In this document: positions 29,525-37,593 of the stretch, piece after piece
Layout of the letters: each line of letters begins with the position of its first letter
How positions within the stretch are numbered: the stretch's first letter is position 1
Virus record (IMG/VR): IMGVR_UViG_3300007722_000012
Span: 1 to 64,000 of that record
DNA length: 64,000 nt
Source of the DNA: a virus
Strand: one strand, 5' to 3'
Notes under the pieces: generated by a model
Told to the model about the DNA's origin: nothing
Databases searched by the model: none
What the model saw: the letters and a program-made list of their open reading frames with translations, nothing else
Position numbers and translations under genes: made by a program

Positions 29525-30799
29525 TTATTTATATAATTCAGCTTGCCGTTTTTTGAGGGCGGTATGCATCACATCTTTGAAATGGGCGCGATCTGCGAAG
29601 CCCGCAGCCTTAGTACCTCGAACTTTTGCGGATAAAGCGTCTTTATACTCTTTGGTATCTCGTTTAGTTCGATCTATTTTATAAATGCCATCATAGGTAC
29701 CAGACGGCCGACCAACTGACTTGGGGTCTGCTTTACCGCCTGTGTATGGGTTGCGTGGTGTTTCACGAGCCTTGTATATGGTACCACCCTCAGCTGATTT
29801 CGTTGTGGTTGGTGCGTCACCTTTCCAGTCGATCTCAGACGGTTTCTTTTGCCAGTCAAATGTGGATTCACCCATTTCAGCTTCTGTAAGCTGATCATGT
29901 CTTGCATGAGCAGCACCGAGATTATATTTAGTTTGACGAGCGGTCAGACCTATAGGCTGAATATGATATCCATCCGGACGAACACCGATAACTTTATGGG
30001 GGTGGCCTTTATGAGGACCAACCGTTGGAATAACTGTGTCACCGAGTTTGTGATGGATTTCGACCAGTTCTGATGAACTTGGGTGTTCTTTTTTCCAACC
30101 TTCTTCAAGTTGAGCGGTTAAAGTTGCAAGTTGTAAATCAATAGCAGCTTCTGTTGTTTCGTAAAGTTCTTTATAGTCTTTGAATGTTAACATTTTATTG
30201 GCCTCGTTGCGTGATTTTTTAGAGGTTTTAACCCACTTACCCATTACACGTTTTGGATGGTATACATCGAGGGCTTCATCCATATCTGCGACACGCCCCT
30301 TATTCAAGGTATCAAGATCTTTAATATATTTAGCTCCCCTGGCTTTTTCTTCACCGCCACCATATTTGTCCTTGGCGAGATGAACGAGATCTTCATTAAT
30401 TCCATGTTTCAACCGATGAGCAGCAATTTTATCTTTATGATAATTTTTCATTGTATATGAAGTAGCACTATTCATTGCACGAGTGTGATGATGAATAGCA
30501 TTTTTTGCCATTTCTACTTTATCACGACCACTATTTGCAAGTTGTACATCTGTATCAGTGATAGACGCGGCACGCGCGTGGGCATTATAACCCTCATCTA
30601 TACTATCTACCGAATCATTCAGTTCAATGCTATTGATCACATCTTCATTCCTATTATTCGCAAATACTTGACTTACTGGTATCTTTTTCGGTACCATTTT
30701 GCCTTTGTTATTTACGACCATGATGGTTTTACGAATAGCTGAGTCCGATGAGACTGATTTAATCTCTTCGCCATCGATATATTCTTTTAGAGATATCAT
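29525..30799 (-). CDS. putative internal head protein (424 aa)
   Basis: Basic, helical protein starting MISLKEYIDGEE, like the capsid-targeting peptides of T4 internal proteins. A second copy of such a motif (MLTFKDYKELYE) occurs internally near residue 205. There are repeats of His-rich basic sequence. Likely packaged in the capsid and processed by the gp21 protease; this is inference from the N-terminus and context. Confidence 0.6.
   Translation of the reverse strand: MISLKEYIDGEEIKSVSSDSAIRKTIMVVNNKGKMVPKKIPVSQVFANNRNEDVINSIELNDSVDSIDEGYNAHARAASITDTDVQLANSGRDKVEMAKNAIHHHTRAMNSATSYTMKNYHKDKIAAHRLKHGINEDLVHLAKDKYGGGEEKARGAKYIKDLDTLNKGRVADMDEALDVYHPKRVMGKWVKTSKKSRNEANKMLTFKDYKELYETTEAAIDLQLATLTAQLEEGWKKEHPSSSELVEIHHKLGDTVIPTVGPHKGHPHKVIGVRPDGYHIQPIGLTARQTKYNLGAAHARHDQLTEAEMGESTFDWQKKPSEIDWKGDAPTTTKSAEGGTIYKARETPRNPYTGGKADPKSVGRPSGTYDGIYKIDRTKRDTKEYKDALSAKVRGTKAAGFADRAHFKDVMHTALKKRQAELYK
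29526..29533 (-). promoter_or_regulatory. late promoter of the Ig-like gene
   Basis: TATAAATA overlapping the TAA stop of the upstream gene, 20 bases before the ATG at 29506. Confidence 0.65.
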
Positions 30800-31527
30800 C
30801 GTGTTGTCCTATGGGTTAATCTGTTCTTTTCAATAGTACGAATTCGACTTGTAAGCTTCAGAGCCAATCTACCGATTACTTTTGATCTCGCGACGATAAT
30901 TCGTTCGATTCTAGATTTCTCTGCAAACCCCATTGATGCAATAGATTTACCACGAGACAATCTTTTCTTCATAAGTTTGATAGCCATCCTTCTAGCTTTA
31001 CTATTTATCTTGGCATTTGAACTATGCCTACGAAGAGCAATCTTCACAGCACGTAATCGTTTACCCGATGTACGAGCAAATCGCATTCTTGACTTGATAC
31101 GTTCAGCTCTAGATAGAATTTCGTTGAGTTCTGACTCGTTCATGTCTTCATCTAGACCATCTAACTCTTCACCGGTTTCGTCATCAATCATAACCAATTC
31201 GCCTGGTTCATATTCATCAATGACGTCTTCCCAGTCATTAATATCTTTGATCATGTCGTCAAGTTCTTCATCCGACACTTCACCATCTTCTTCTTGAGCA
31301 ATTGCTTCTATTTTTTCAATGATCGCGGGTAGAACTATATTAGATGTATCAATGCCAACAGACTCAGCCAACTTCAACATTTCTTTGATGATTTCTATTT
31401 GTTGGCCAGTCATTGGCCCACACGATTCTACTGAGTTATCAATGATTCTCTGGGCTGATTCATTTATTAGCGGCGTATAATGTAACGACTTGGCTATAAT
31501 TATAGCCGCCTGTATTGCAATAGTCAT
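30796..31527 (-). CDS. putative head/scaffold protein, acidic then basic (243 aa)
   Basis: The first half is strongly acidic (EEDGEVSDEELDDMIKDIND), the second half strongly basic (KSRMRFARTSGKRLRAVKIA, KLMKKRLSRGKS). The charge switch suggests a DNA-binding internal protein or core protein separable by protease. The start overlaps no gene; its stop overlaps the next ATG. No enzymatic motif. Confidence 0.55.
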   Translation of the reverse strand: MTIAIQAAIIIAKSLHYTPLINESAQRIIDNSVESCGPMTGQQIEIIKEMLKLAESVGIDTSNIVLPAIIEKIEAIAQEEDGEVSDEELDDMIKDINDWEDVIDEYEPGELVMIDDETGEELDGLDEDMNESELNEILSRAERIKSRMRFARTSGKRLRAVKIALRRHSSNAKINSKARRMAIKLMKKRLSRGKSIASMGFAEKSRIERIIVARSKVIGRLALKLTSRIRTIEKNRLTHRTTR

Positions 31528-31558
31528 TTTAATCCGTTCTACTTATTATAGATATTTA

Positions 31559-31981
31559 TCATTTTAAAAAGGCCATGGCCTCGATGCGTCTTCGCGTCAC
31601 AAGCCCATTTAACTTCTTACCGCCACCAAAGACCCACTTATTAAGTTCTGTGATAACTCCTGCATTGTCGGCGGCGTTGATTCGTTTTCGTAGCGTAGAA
31701 GCGCGAAGCCGACCAAGACCAAGATTGTAAGAAAAGTCAGCAATAGCGCAGAGTTGATCACCTTGCAACGATGGACATAAAGCTAACGCACCTCGCGCAA
31801 AGAATAAAGCATCTTCTTCCATCCGACGATCAGCGTACTCTCGTGTCCAAGGTTTACCAGGAAATACATCGGGGCCAGTTGATCCCCATCCGCACGTCCA
31901 AACACCCGCGGGGCAGAGATAAGGCATTAGATGTAAGCCTTCGAACCTCTTAATCAGCGTGTGTAATAGACCGAGTTCCAT
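31559..31981 (-). CDS. endolysin, lysozyme family GH24
   Basis: 140 residues with FEGLHLMPYLCPAGVWTCGWGST: catalytic Glu, then Cys and Thr at the spacing of the E-x8-(D/C)-x5-T triad of phage lysozymes, and a C-terminal GLVTRRRIEAMAFL typical of the family. It cleaves peptidoglycan. No signal peptide, so it relies on the adjacent holin. ATG overlaps the holin stop. Confidence 0.9.
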   Translation of the reverse strand: MELGLLHTLIKRFEGLHLMPYLCPAGVWTCGWGSTGPDVFPGKPWTREYADRRMEEDALFFARGALALCPSLQGDQLCAIADFSYNLGLGRLRASTLRKRINAADNAGVITELNKWVFGGGKKLNGLVTRRRIEAMAFLK

Positions 31982-32448
31982 TACTTGCCCAGTTTCTGCA
32001 TGAAGCGGTTACCGAAGAAGAAGCCTGTGATCGTACCGAATAATGTCATATCAAAGTCGTCCATTATGAAGCCCTGGGACGATAATTTGAAAACCCACAG
32101 GCATAATCCCACGGTTGCATATGACGGACGAACGACAGAGTTCCAAGCATCGACCCACTGAATACCAGTCGGTTTATTAGCAAATCGCATTGCCGCAGTG
32201 AAGGCCTCTGACTCAGCGACAGCCACGGCGGCATCACTTTGAACCTCGAGTGTCTTAACACCAAGTTCAGCTTGTAATCGGATAATGGCGTGTGTCCGCT
32301 CAGAGGATCTATCATCCATCCGCGATTGCAGTTCCATCATCGCAACTTCTTGCGCGTGATCTTGCCGTTTGTTGATGAACGAGGAAATTTCCCCGAATAG
32401 CATGCGGAATACTGAGCCGCCTAGAAATGAAAAGAGTGCAGTAAACAT
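31981..32448 (-). CDS. holin of the 3TM family
   Basis: 155 residues. N-terminal hydrophobic segment, a central amphipathic coiled coil (HAQEVAMMELQSRMDD), then the WVDAWNSVVRPSYATVGLC segment and a last hydrophobic stretch, matching three-TM holins of the gene-transfer-agent type. It sits directly before the endolysin. Confidence 0.75.
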   Translation of the reverse strand: MFTALFSFLGGSVFRMLFGEISSFINKRQDHAQEVAMMELQSRMDDRSSERTHAIIRLQAELGVKTLEVQSDAAVAVAESEAFTAAMRFANKPTGIQWVDAWNSVVRPSYATVGLCLWVFKLSSQGFIMDDFDMTLFGTITGFFFGNRFMQKLGK

Positions 32449-32456
32449 ATTATTCC

Positions 32457-32750
32457 TTACTTTTTATTTATGATTTTTGTTTCTTCTAACTGGCGCTTAA
32501 ATCTTTCAATCAATGCTAAATCTTGTTGTGATTTATTCGGCTTTGTTTCCAGTTCGAACAGCTTATCTTCTAGGAGTTGTCCTCTCAAACTATTTAATTG
32601 TAACCGTAATTCTTGAGCCTGATTTTGCTGATATTTATTAAAGTCTGCTGCATGAGCATATCGCGTATCAACAATTAATACGGCGCCAATTAGTGTACCA
32701 ATTGCTGCAACAGCACTCGCGGCTTTTGTTAATGTGCTGAGCTCTTTCAT
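32457..32750 (-). CDS. small membrane/coiled-coil protein, possible spanin-like (97 aa)
   Basis: A hydrophobic N-terminus (about residues 8-28) is followed by AHA and a long helical region (FNKYQQNQAQELRLQLNSLR). Overlaps the upstream small membrane protein gene by four bases within the lysis cluster. It could be an inner-membrane spanin subunit, but sequence evidence is only positional. Confidence 0.55.
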   Translation of the reverse strand: MKELSTLTKAASAVAAIGTLIGAVLIVDTRYAHAADFNKYQQNQAQELRLQLNSLRGQLLEDKLFELETKPNKSQQDLALIERFKRQLEETKIINKK

Positions 32751-32983
32751 GGTTTATCCATCTTCTCTTTCAAAGACTGTTTTATCTCAGATAATACTTC
32801 CATAATTGGGGACAGAGCATCTTGTAATCTGTCATATCGTACATAATCAGATGACATACGAATCTCGAGAGTTGCCAAATCTTTTCGTAAACTCTGGGTC
32901 GCGCCATACAGCTCTCTAGCAAACCAACCAAGAATGGCGCAAATTATACTTAGTGCTGCTATAGCTAATTGAGAATATTCCAT
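32747..32983 (-). CDS. small membrane protein of lysis cluster (78 aa)
   Basis: One transmembrane segment (about residues 5-25) followed by a coiled coil with YVRYDRLQDALSPIMEVLSE. Coupled to the next gene. A lysis accessory role is likely from position only. Confidence 0.55.
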   Translation of the reverse strand: MEYSQLAIAALSIICAILGWFARELYGATQSLRKDLATLEIRMSSDYVRYDRLQDALSPIMEVLSEIKQSLKEKMDKP

Positions 32984-33016
32984 TTTATCTTTCTTATTTA
33001 ATTATATATTTGAAAA

Positions 33017-33370
33017 TCAAAAGGTTTGAATGTGTAATTGACCGAACATAATCTTGACAATCTTTGTGGGACTAATATTGTCTACTGCAATAATTTCATA
33101 GACATATCTCGGATATACTAAAAGTTTTGTATCAGAACTCAACATACTCATATTAAATGTACCAGGTTCTTCTGTAACCACGCAGATAGGTGAAACAGGC
33201 TCAAGGCCCACACCAGTATATCTTTTGATCGCGCCCACAAGTGTGACTCCAGTTAGATCAATTGGCTGAGGATAGTCTGGTGTAGCATCAAGAAGAGTAA
33301 AATTCTTCGTATAGGACGTACCCTGATTGAAATATAAATCTAACTGAAGTGCTTGAAACTGTTCTAACAT
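33017..33370 (-). CDS. putative virion protein (117 aa)
   Basis: Begins MLEQFQALQLDLYFNQGTSY and continues with a beta-rich pattern (PIDLTGVTLVGAIKR), as in small tail or baseplate-upper-like domains of other phages. No ribosome binding site stands out. Function uncertain. Confidence 0.6.
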   Translation of the reverse strand: MLEQFQALQLDLYFNQGTSYTKNFTLLDATPDYPQPIDLTGVTLVGAIKRYTGVGLEPVSPICVVTEEPGTFNMSMLSSDTKLLVYPRYVYEIIAVDNISPTKIVKIMFGQLHIQTF

Positions 33371-33388
33371 GGCGTTTTATTCTTTAGC

Positions 33389-33658
33389 TTATGGGAGGAC
33401 GTGAAATTCGCCCTTGTGGCCATTAGATTTATAATGTGCCGATGCAGCCTTTTGAGCATCACCGAACGTACCAGTGTTGTGGAAAACCCGGTCGTTATCA
33501 ATATTAAAATTTAACGGGTGCTTTGAACTAAACATCCAGGTACCATGACCGGTTGGTGCCCGACCGTTGTTGAAATGATAATGTTCTTTGGAAGAGTAAG
33601 ATGCTTTCGATTCGTCCAACACAGATTCGATAAGCCCTTTGATTTTTGTATAATTCAT
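33389..33658 (-). CDS. hypothetical protein (89 aa)
   Basis: The start at MNYTKIKGLIESVLDE follows AAAAGGAAAAAT; a longer frame without a site is rejected. The N-terminal helix resembles the capsid-targeting-like peptides nearby. The rest is rich in His, Asn and Phe. Function unknown. Confidence 0.55.
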   Translation of the reverse strand: MNYTKIKGLIESVLDESKASYSSKEHYHFNNGRAPTGHGTWMFSSKHPLNFNIDNDRVFHNTGTFGDAQKAASAHYKSNGHKGEFHVLP

Positions 33659-33675
33659 ATTTTTCCTTTTATTTC

Positions 33676-35463
33676 CTATGCAAACATGCGAACGAATTTC
33701 ATCCACTCTTCCTTGGATCCGCCCTGCTGTTCTATTCCTGCGCGAGTGTTTAGCCCCCTGACAAGCTGTCGCAAATTTACTGTTTTATCAGCAACTTTTC
33801 TGGTTTTTAGAAGTTCTACAACCTCAATTCTGTCTTTATCCGACAGTTCATAATCAACATCAAGTTTAATTTTATTGGCGATCTTCAACATGAACGAATA
33901 CATTTCTTCGTTCGTAGGGTCAATATTAATAACGTAGGCGCGTGTACGAAGCGCTCCATCTGGGTCGAGCTTGTTAAGCGACAAATTACTAATGAAGATA
34001 ATCTTACCCGTGAAATCAAAGAACCTAGGTAACGCTTCCCCTTCACCTTCTTCATCATAATCCTCGGGATCAACATAGCCCCGACCACCCTTCATCCATG
34101 AGATTTTCCGGCGCTTCGAAGTATCAGCGGCAGCCTTGATCAGATTTCGTCCTTCAACATCTTGTAGAGCAGAATCGGCATCATCAAATAGAAGAATTTC
34201 CGTCTTGTGATCAAATAATACGCGATACAACCCGGCGGGCGACGCAGAGCCAGCCACTTTGAAGTAGCCCTCACCATCAGTTTTACCTGCAGCAGCAAGA
34301 ACATCTTCTACGTTGACGGTTTTTCCGACACCACCTCTACCAGCTAAGAACAAACCATTCGTCGCATTCGCCATAAGCAATTTTACACCAGATTGAAGAG
34401 CATCCAAACTTTCCTCATAGGTCATCCGTTCGATATCCGACTCGGTCGCCCCATCTACATCTACTGTTTCTTTACCGCCCGCTGTTACTGTATAGGCTGT
34501 TGCATCTTCACCACCTGAGATATAAGCAAGCACTGCCGCGGCATCAATCTTCTTTACATGTTCTTTAGCGATAACATGCTTCAGACCTTCTTTGGTAAAC
34601 AAGTTGCCGTGATTCCGCTTGATAGCTTCGATAGCCTTGTTCCACCGTGGGCCGTACTTCTTGACACCACCAGCTTTATTTTGGTCAGAAATAGAAATAC
34701 CTTGTGTCAGTGCAGCCAGAATATTCGATACAGTTTTATGAAGTTCACCTGAAGTATAAGTTGCTTCATAGATTTCAGAGACTCTGGCGAAATCTGTGAT
34801 TAATGGTCTTTCATAAATAGACACTTCTTCATTCACAAAGATACCCTCGCCATCTCGGTCGAGTTTGCCATTGACAAAATCAACTATGAATGGTAATACC
34901 TTGGTCAACGATTGGGCTTCATCGAACTTGACGTGATGACTTGGATATGGTTGCGGGCTCTTGTGGCCATCCCAATAGTCCATAGAAATAAGACCGTTTG
35001 CTTTGCCGACATTATTACCGACCCAATTTAGACGAATCGCTTGATTGCCATGAACAAAGAACTTGATACCGACGCCTTTGCCGCCTGATGCGGGGTGGAA
35101 GACTTCGGGCACAGGATACGCATAGACCTTACCAATTTTATTTTGGAGATATCGTCTGATTAAAACCACAGCCTTGGGAAAGTCTGCAGACCGAATAGCC
35201 TCAGTGATAACTTTGTTGCAAGTACATTCTGTGTTGCCGCACTGATCACATGTGGTACAAACTATATCTTCGCCGATAGTATCTTTACGATTCATCTGAG
35301 CCAGCTCTTTAGCCCTAGCCTGCGGTGATTGGATGGTACCGTCAGAATTCTTTTTGAGCTTGGTTTTTTTCCAATCGCCTTCAAATTTCCATGACGTAAT
35401 CTTATCAGCTTTTTTGTTAATTTCTACCTTAAATTCAGATAGAATTTGTTTTACAGTTTTCAT
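33676..35463 (-). CDS. AAA+ ATPase with zinc-finger and capsid-targeting-like N-terminus
   Basis: 595 residues. N-terminus MKTVKQILSEFKVE resembles the T4 capsid-targeting sequence. Cys69, 72, 75, 80 and 82 (CTTCDQCGNTECTC) could bind zinc. Around 370-430 is a P-loop module: Walker A AGRGGVGKT and Walker B ILLFDDADS, with a FISNLS sensor I. The C-terminal helical part has LRQLVRGLNTRAG. No family match I can name; possibly an ATPase delivered with the genome. Confidence 0.75.
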   Translation of the reverse strand: MKTVKQILSEFKVEINKKADKITSWKFEGDWKKTKLKKNSDGTIQSPQARAKELAQMNRKDTIGEDIVCTTCDQCGNTECTCNKVITEAIRSADFPKAVVLIRRYLQNKIGKVYAYPVPEVFHPASGGKGVGIKFFVHGNQAIRLNWVGNNVGKANGLISMDYWDGHKSPQPYPSHHVKFDEAQSLTKVLPFIVDFVNGKLDRDGEGIFVNEEVSIYERPLITDFARVSEIYEATYTSGELHKTVSNILAALTQGISISDQNKAGGVKKYGPRWNKAIEAIKRNHGNLFTKEGLKHVIAKEHVKKIDAAAVLAYISGGEDATAYTVTAGGKETVDVDGATESDIERMTYEESLDALQSGVKLLMANATNGLFLAGRGGVGKTVNVEDVLAAAGKTDGEGYFKVAGSASPAGLYRVLFDHKTEILLFDDADSALQDVEGRNLIKAAADTSKRRKISWMKGGRGYVDPEDYDEEGEGEALPRFFDFTGKIIFISNLSLNKLDPDGALRTRAYVINIDPTNEEMYSFMLKIANKIKLDVDYELSDKDRIEVVELLKTRKVADKTVNLRQLVRGLNTRAGIEQQGGSKEEWMKFVRMFA

Positions 35464-35528
35464 TAGTGATCCATTAATTTGTTAACAAGTTGACGGCGAT
35501 GCGTATCGCTCGTTGCCCCAAGACTGTG

Positions 35529-36782
35529 TCAGGGCTCTGATGTGTTCACGTGTGTTGTATGACCATCTGCGTGTAAAGCTGTATCACCAGCGGATAGTGC
35601 AATTGCGGCTTTTAGTTTTTTCTCTGTGGCTTCCGCATTATTAACTGGCGCATCACCGACATCTTTTTGCTTTACGATGTCGGCAAAGGTTTTTATTGTA
35701 TCGGCTTCTGTAATCGGATCAAGTTCATTGAGCAGTGCGCACTTGTGGCTGTGGTGGAATCCCACCTTACCATTTTTGTAACTGATTTCGTAAACAGACC
35801 CGTGTTTACCCTTTACTTTACCGTATAGCCTCTTGCCCGACTCGTGGGTCACGCACACGTTATCGTTCTCTTTTAGATCATTGGCAAACTGCTTTTTAGT
35901 CGCCTGCATGATACCAGAAAATTTCTTGTTTGCTTTCTTAGCCCAAGTTGTAGCCAAGTTAGGTTCATTATCAGTATGATAGAAGTCTGCATTTTTATCC
36001 GCCATGGTCGCCTGTTCACCAGCCTTTTTCTTATAACGACCAAGTAGGTCTGACGAGAGTTCATCTAGATTTTCAACTTCTTCAGACACCTCGTCGGGTA
36101 CCTTGATGATATTCTCGTCGTACTTGATGCCGACGGATTTCGCCAATTCCAACATACGCAGGATAATTTTCAGACTCTCGCCGCGAATCATCATGGAGTT
36201 CTTACGCGCGTTTCTCAGAGCTAGATTAACCATCGTTTCTGGGCTAGAACCGTGGGAATCAACGCCCAAAGTATCGGCAATGACGGCGGCTACCTTGAGT
36301 TTATCAGTTTGAGTTTGTTTTAGGTTATCTGGCATGGCTTCTTTCAGGTAGATATGGTTATCTAGTTCGTCAATTCGGGTTAAACTATTTATCAAAGTAG
36401 AAGTGTCGTTCTCTGAGTATGCCTTAAGTGCTTTTAGAATAGCTATTGAGTCAATAATTTGTCCGGAATTATACTTGGTGATGGTTGATTCAAAGCAAAC
36501 CGAAGCAATTGGATCGGCAATGCTTGTGATAAGACCTTTGAAGTAGTTTACTGTGTCCTTCGGTGCGTGCTCAGGTAGTGATGATACCTCGGTAATAAAC
36601 TTCTTCACCAGATTTCCCGTGGCATCGGAACACGTTAGATAATTAGTACCCCGATCAAGAATTTGATATTTGCCGTCGTCATCTTCCACCATCGCCCCAA
36701 GACGGAAGATATCTCCGCGGATAAACTTCTCGCGGATGGGGAGAGCTTTTTGTGATGTGAAATCTTTGAAGGTTATTGTCAT
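35529..36782 (-). CDS. putative internal head protein (417 aa), in-frame extension after TGA
   Basis: Starts MTITFKDFTSQKALP. Helical with a central acidic segment (VPDEVSEEVENLDELSSD) and a C-terminal KH/SH3-like stretch (GKRLYGKVKGKHGSVYEISY). After the TGA at 35529-35531 the same frame stays open for 21 more codons ending SDTHRRQLVNKLMDH and TAA, which overlaps the next ATG (TAATG). The natural end may therefore be 35463, with the TGA a mutation, error or readthrough stop. Confidence 0.6.
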   Translation of the reverse strand: MTITFKDFTSQKALPIREKFIRGDIFRLGAMVEDDDGKYQILDRGTNYLTCSDATGNLVKKFITEVSSLPEHAPKDTVNYFKGLITSIADPIASVCFESTITKYNSGQIIDSIAILKALKAYSENDTSTLINSLTRIDELDNHIYLKEAMPDNLKQTQTDKLKVAAVIADTLGVDSHGSSPETMVNLALRNARKNSMMIRGESLKIILRMLELAKSVGIKYDENIIKVPDEVSEEVENLDELSSDLLGRYKKKAGEQATMADKNADFYHTDNEPNLATTWAKKANKKFSGIMQATKKQFANDLKENDNVCVTHESGKRLYGKVKGKHGSVYEISYKNGKVGFHHSHKCALLNELDPITEADTIKTFADIVKQKDVGDAPVNNAEATEKKLKAAIALSAGDTALHADGHTTHVNTSEP

Positions 36783-36785
36783 AAT

Positions 36786-37592
36786 CTAAGGTCTATAATC
36801 TATTCTAAATGCTAATCCTGTGATACCACTTCTTGATTTTCCACGGATATCAAGCTTAACTTTATTCAACACACTATGGACGAATCCTATATCAATTTCA
36901 TGAAACCCACTTGGGCTAATGATACTATCAGCGACAGCACCTTTATATGTTTTTAGGGTTTCTTCTCCTGTCATTGCCTCAAATATTAGAGCGGCAAAAA
37001 AATCTAAATCATCGTCTATATACTTTAACAAAGCCCCCATTAGAAATTCTTTATTATTAACCAACCACACTTCATATGATCTGTCTGTTATAATTTTCCC
37101 ACCATTCAAGAATTCATTAATAATTTTTGGCGATGCTTCTTTCATGATTCTCGTTTTATTAGTCTCAGAAAGCAGTCGAGTTGGCATAGTTTTCAACTCC
37201 TTGATGATAGATTCAAGAACTCTACCTTTTGCCCGCCCCAAATGTATCGCCGCAGCAGAAAATAACTCGGCAGTAGAACTACCCTGGCCAGAGGCTAATT
37301 GGACTGCACCATCCATCTTAACAGATGCATAATATATAGTAGTTCCGATTTTAATAACGATATCTGTCTTCGGCTCTGGTTTAGCGCTGATCGGCCGCCC
37401 TACCGGATTTTTCGGGTCATCAGAGTGCCAAACTTCAATCATCTTATTACCTGCAAAAGTGTGAAGATGTTTGGCACATCTCTCACCCTGAACTACAATA
37501 TTTTGACTATATTTTCTTTTCATTGATTCGGACGTTGGAGATAATAAATCAACTATCTTCCATTCCAGATCAACTCCTTCGGATGCGGCCAT
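36786..37592 (-). CDS. putative PD-(D/E)XK-like nuclease (268 aa)
   Basis: Contains PKTDIVIKIG followed by YYASVKMDGAVQL, that is D...SVK as in the core of restriction-endonuclease-like folds, within an alpha/beta context, and a helical C-terminus. Two bases separate it from the upstream gene and three from the next. The assignment rests on a short motif and is tentative. Confidence 0.5.
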   Translation of the reverse strand: MAASEGVDLEWKIVDLLSPTSESMKRKYSQNIVVQGERCAKHLHTFAGNKMIEVWHSDDPKNPVGRPISAKPEPKTDIVIKIGTTIYYASVKMDGAVQLASGQGSSTAELFSAAAIHLGRAKGRVLESIIKELKTMPTRLLSETNKTRIMKEASPKIINEFLNGGKIITDRSYEVWLVNNKEFLMGALLKYIDDDLDFFAALIFEAMTGEETLKTYKGAVADSIISPSGFHEIDIGFVHSVLNKVKLDIRGKSRSGITGLAFRIDYRP

Positions 37593-37593
37593 A

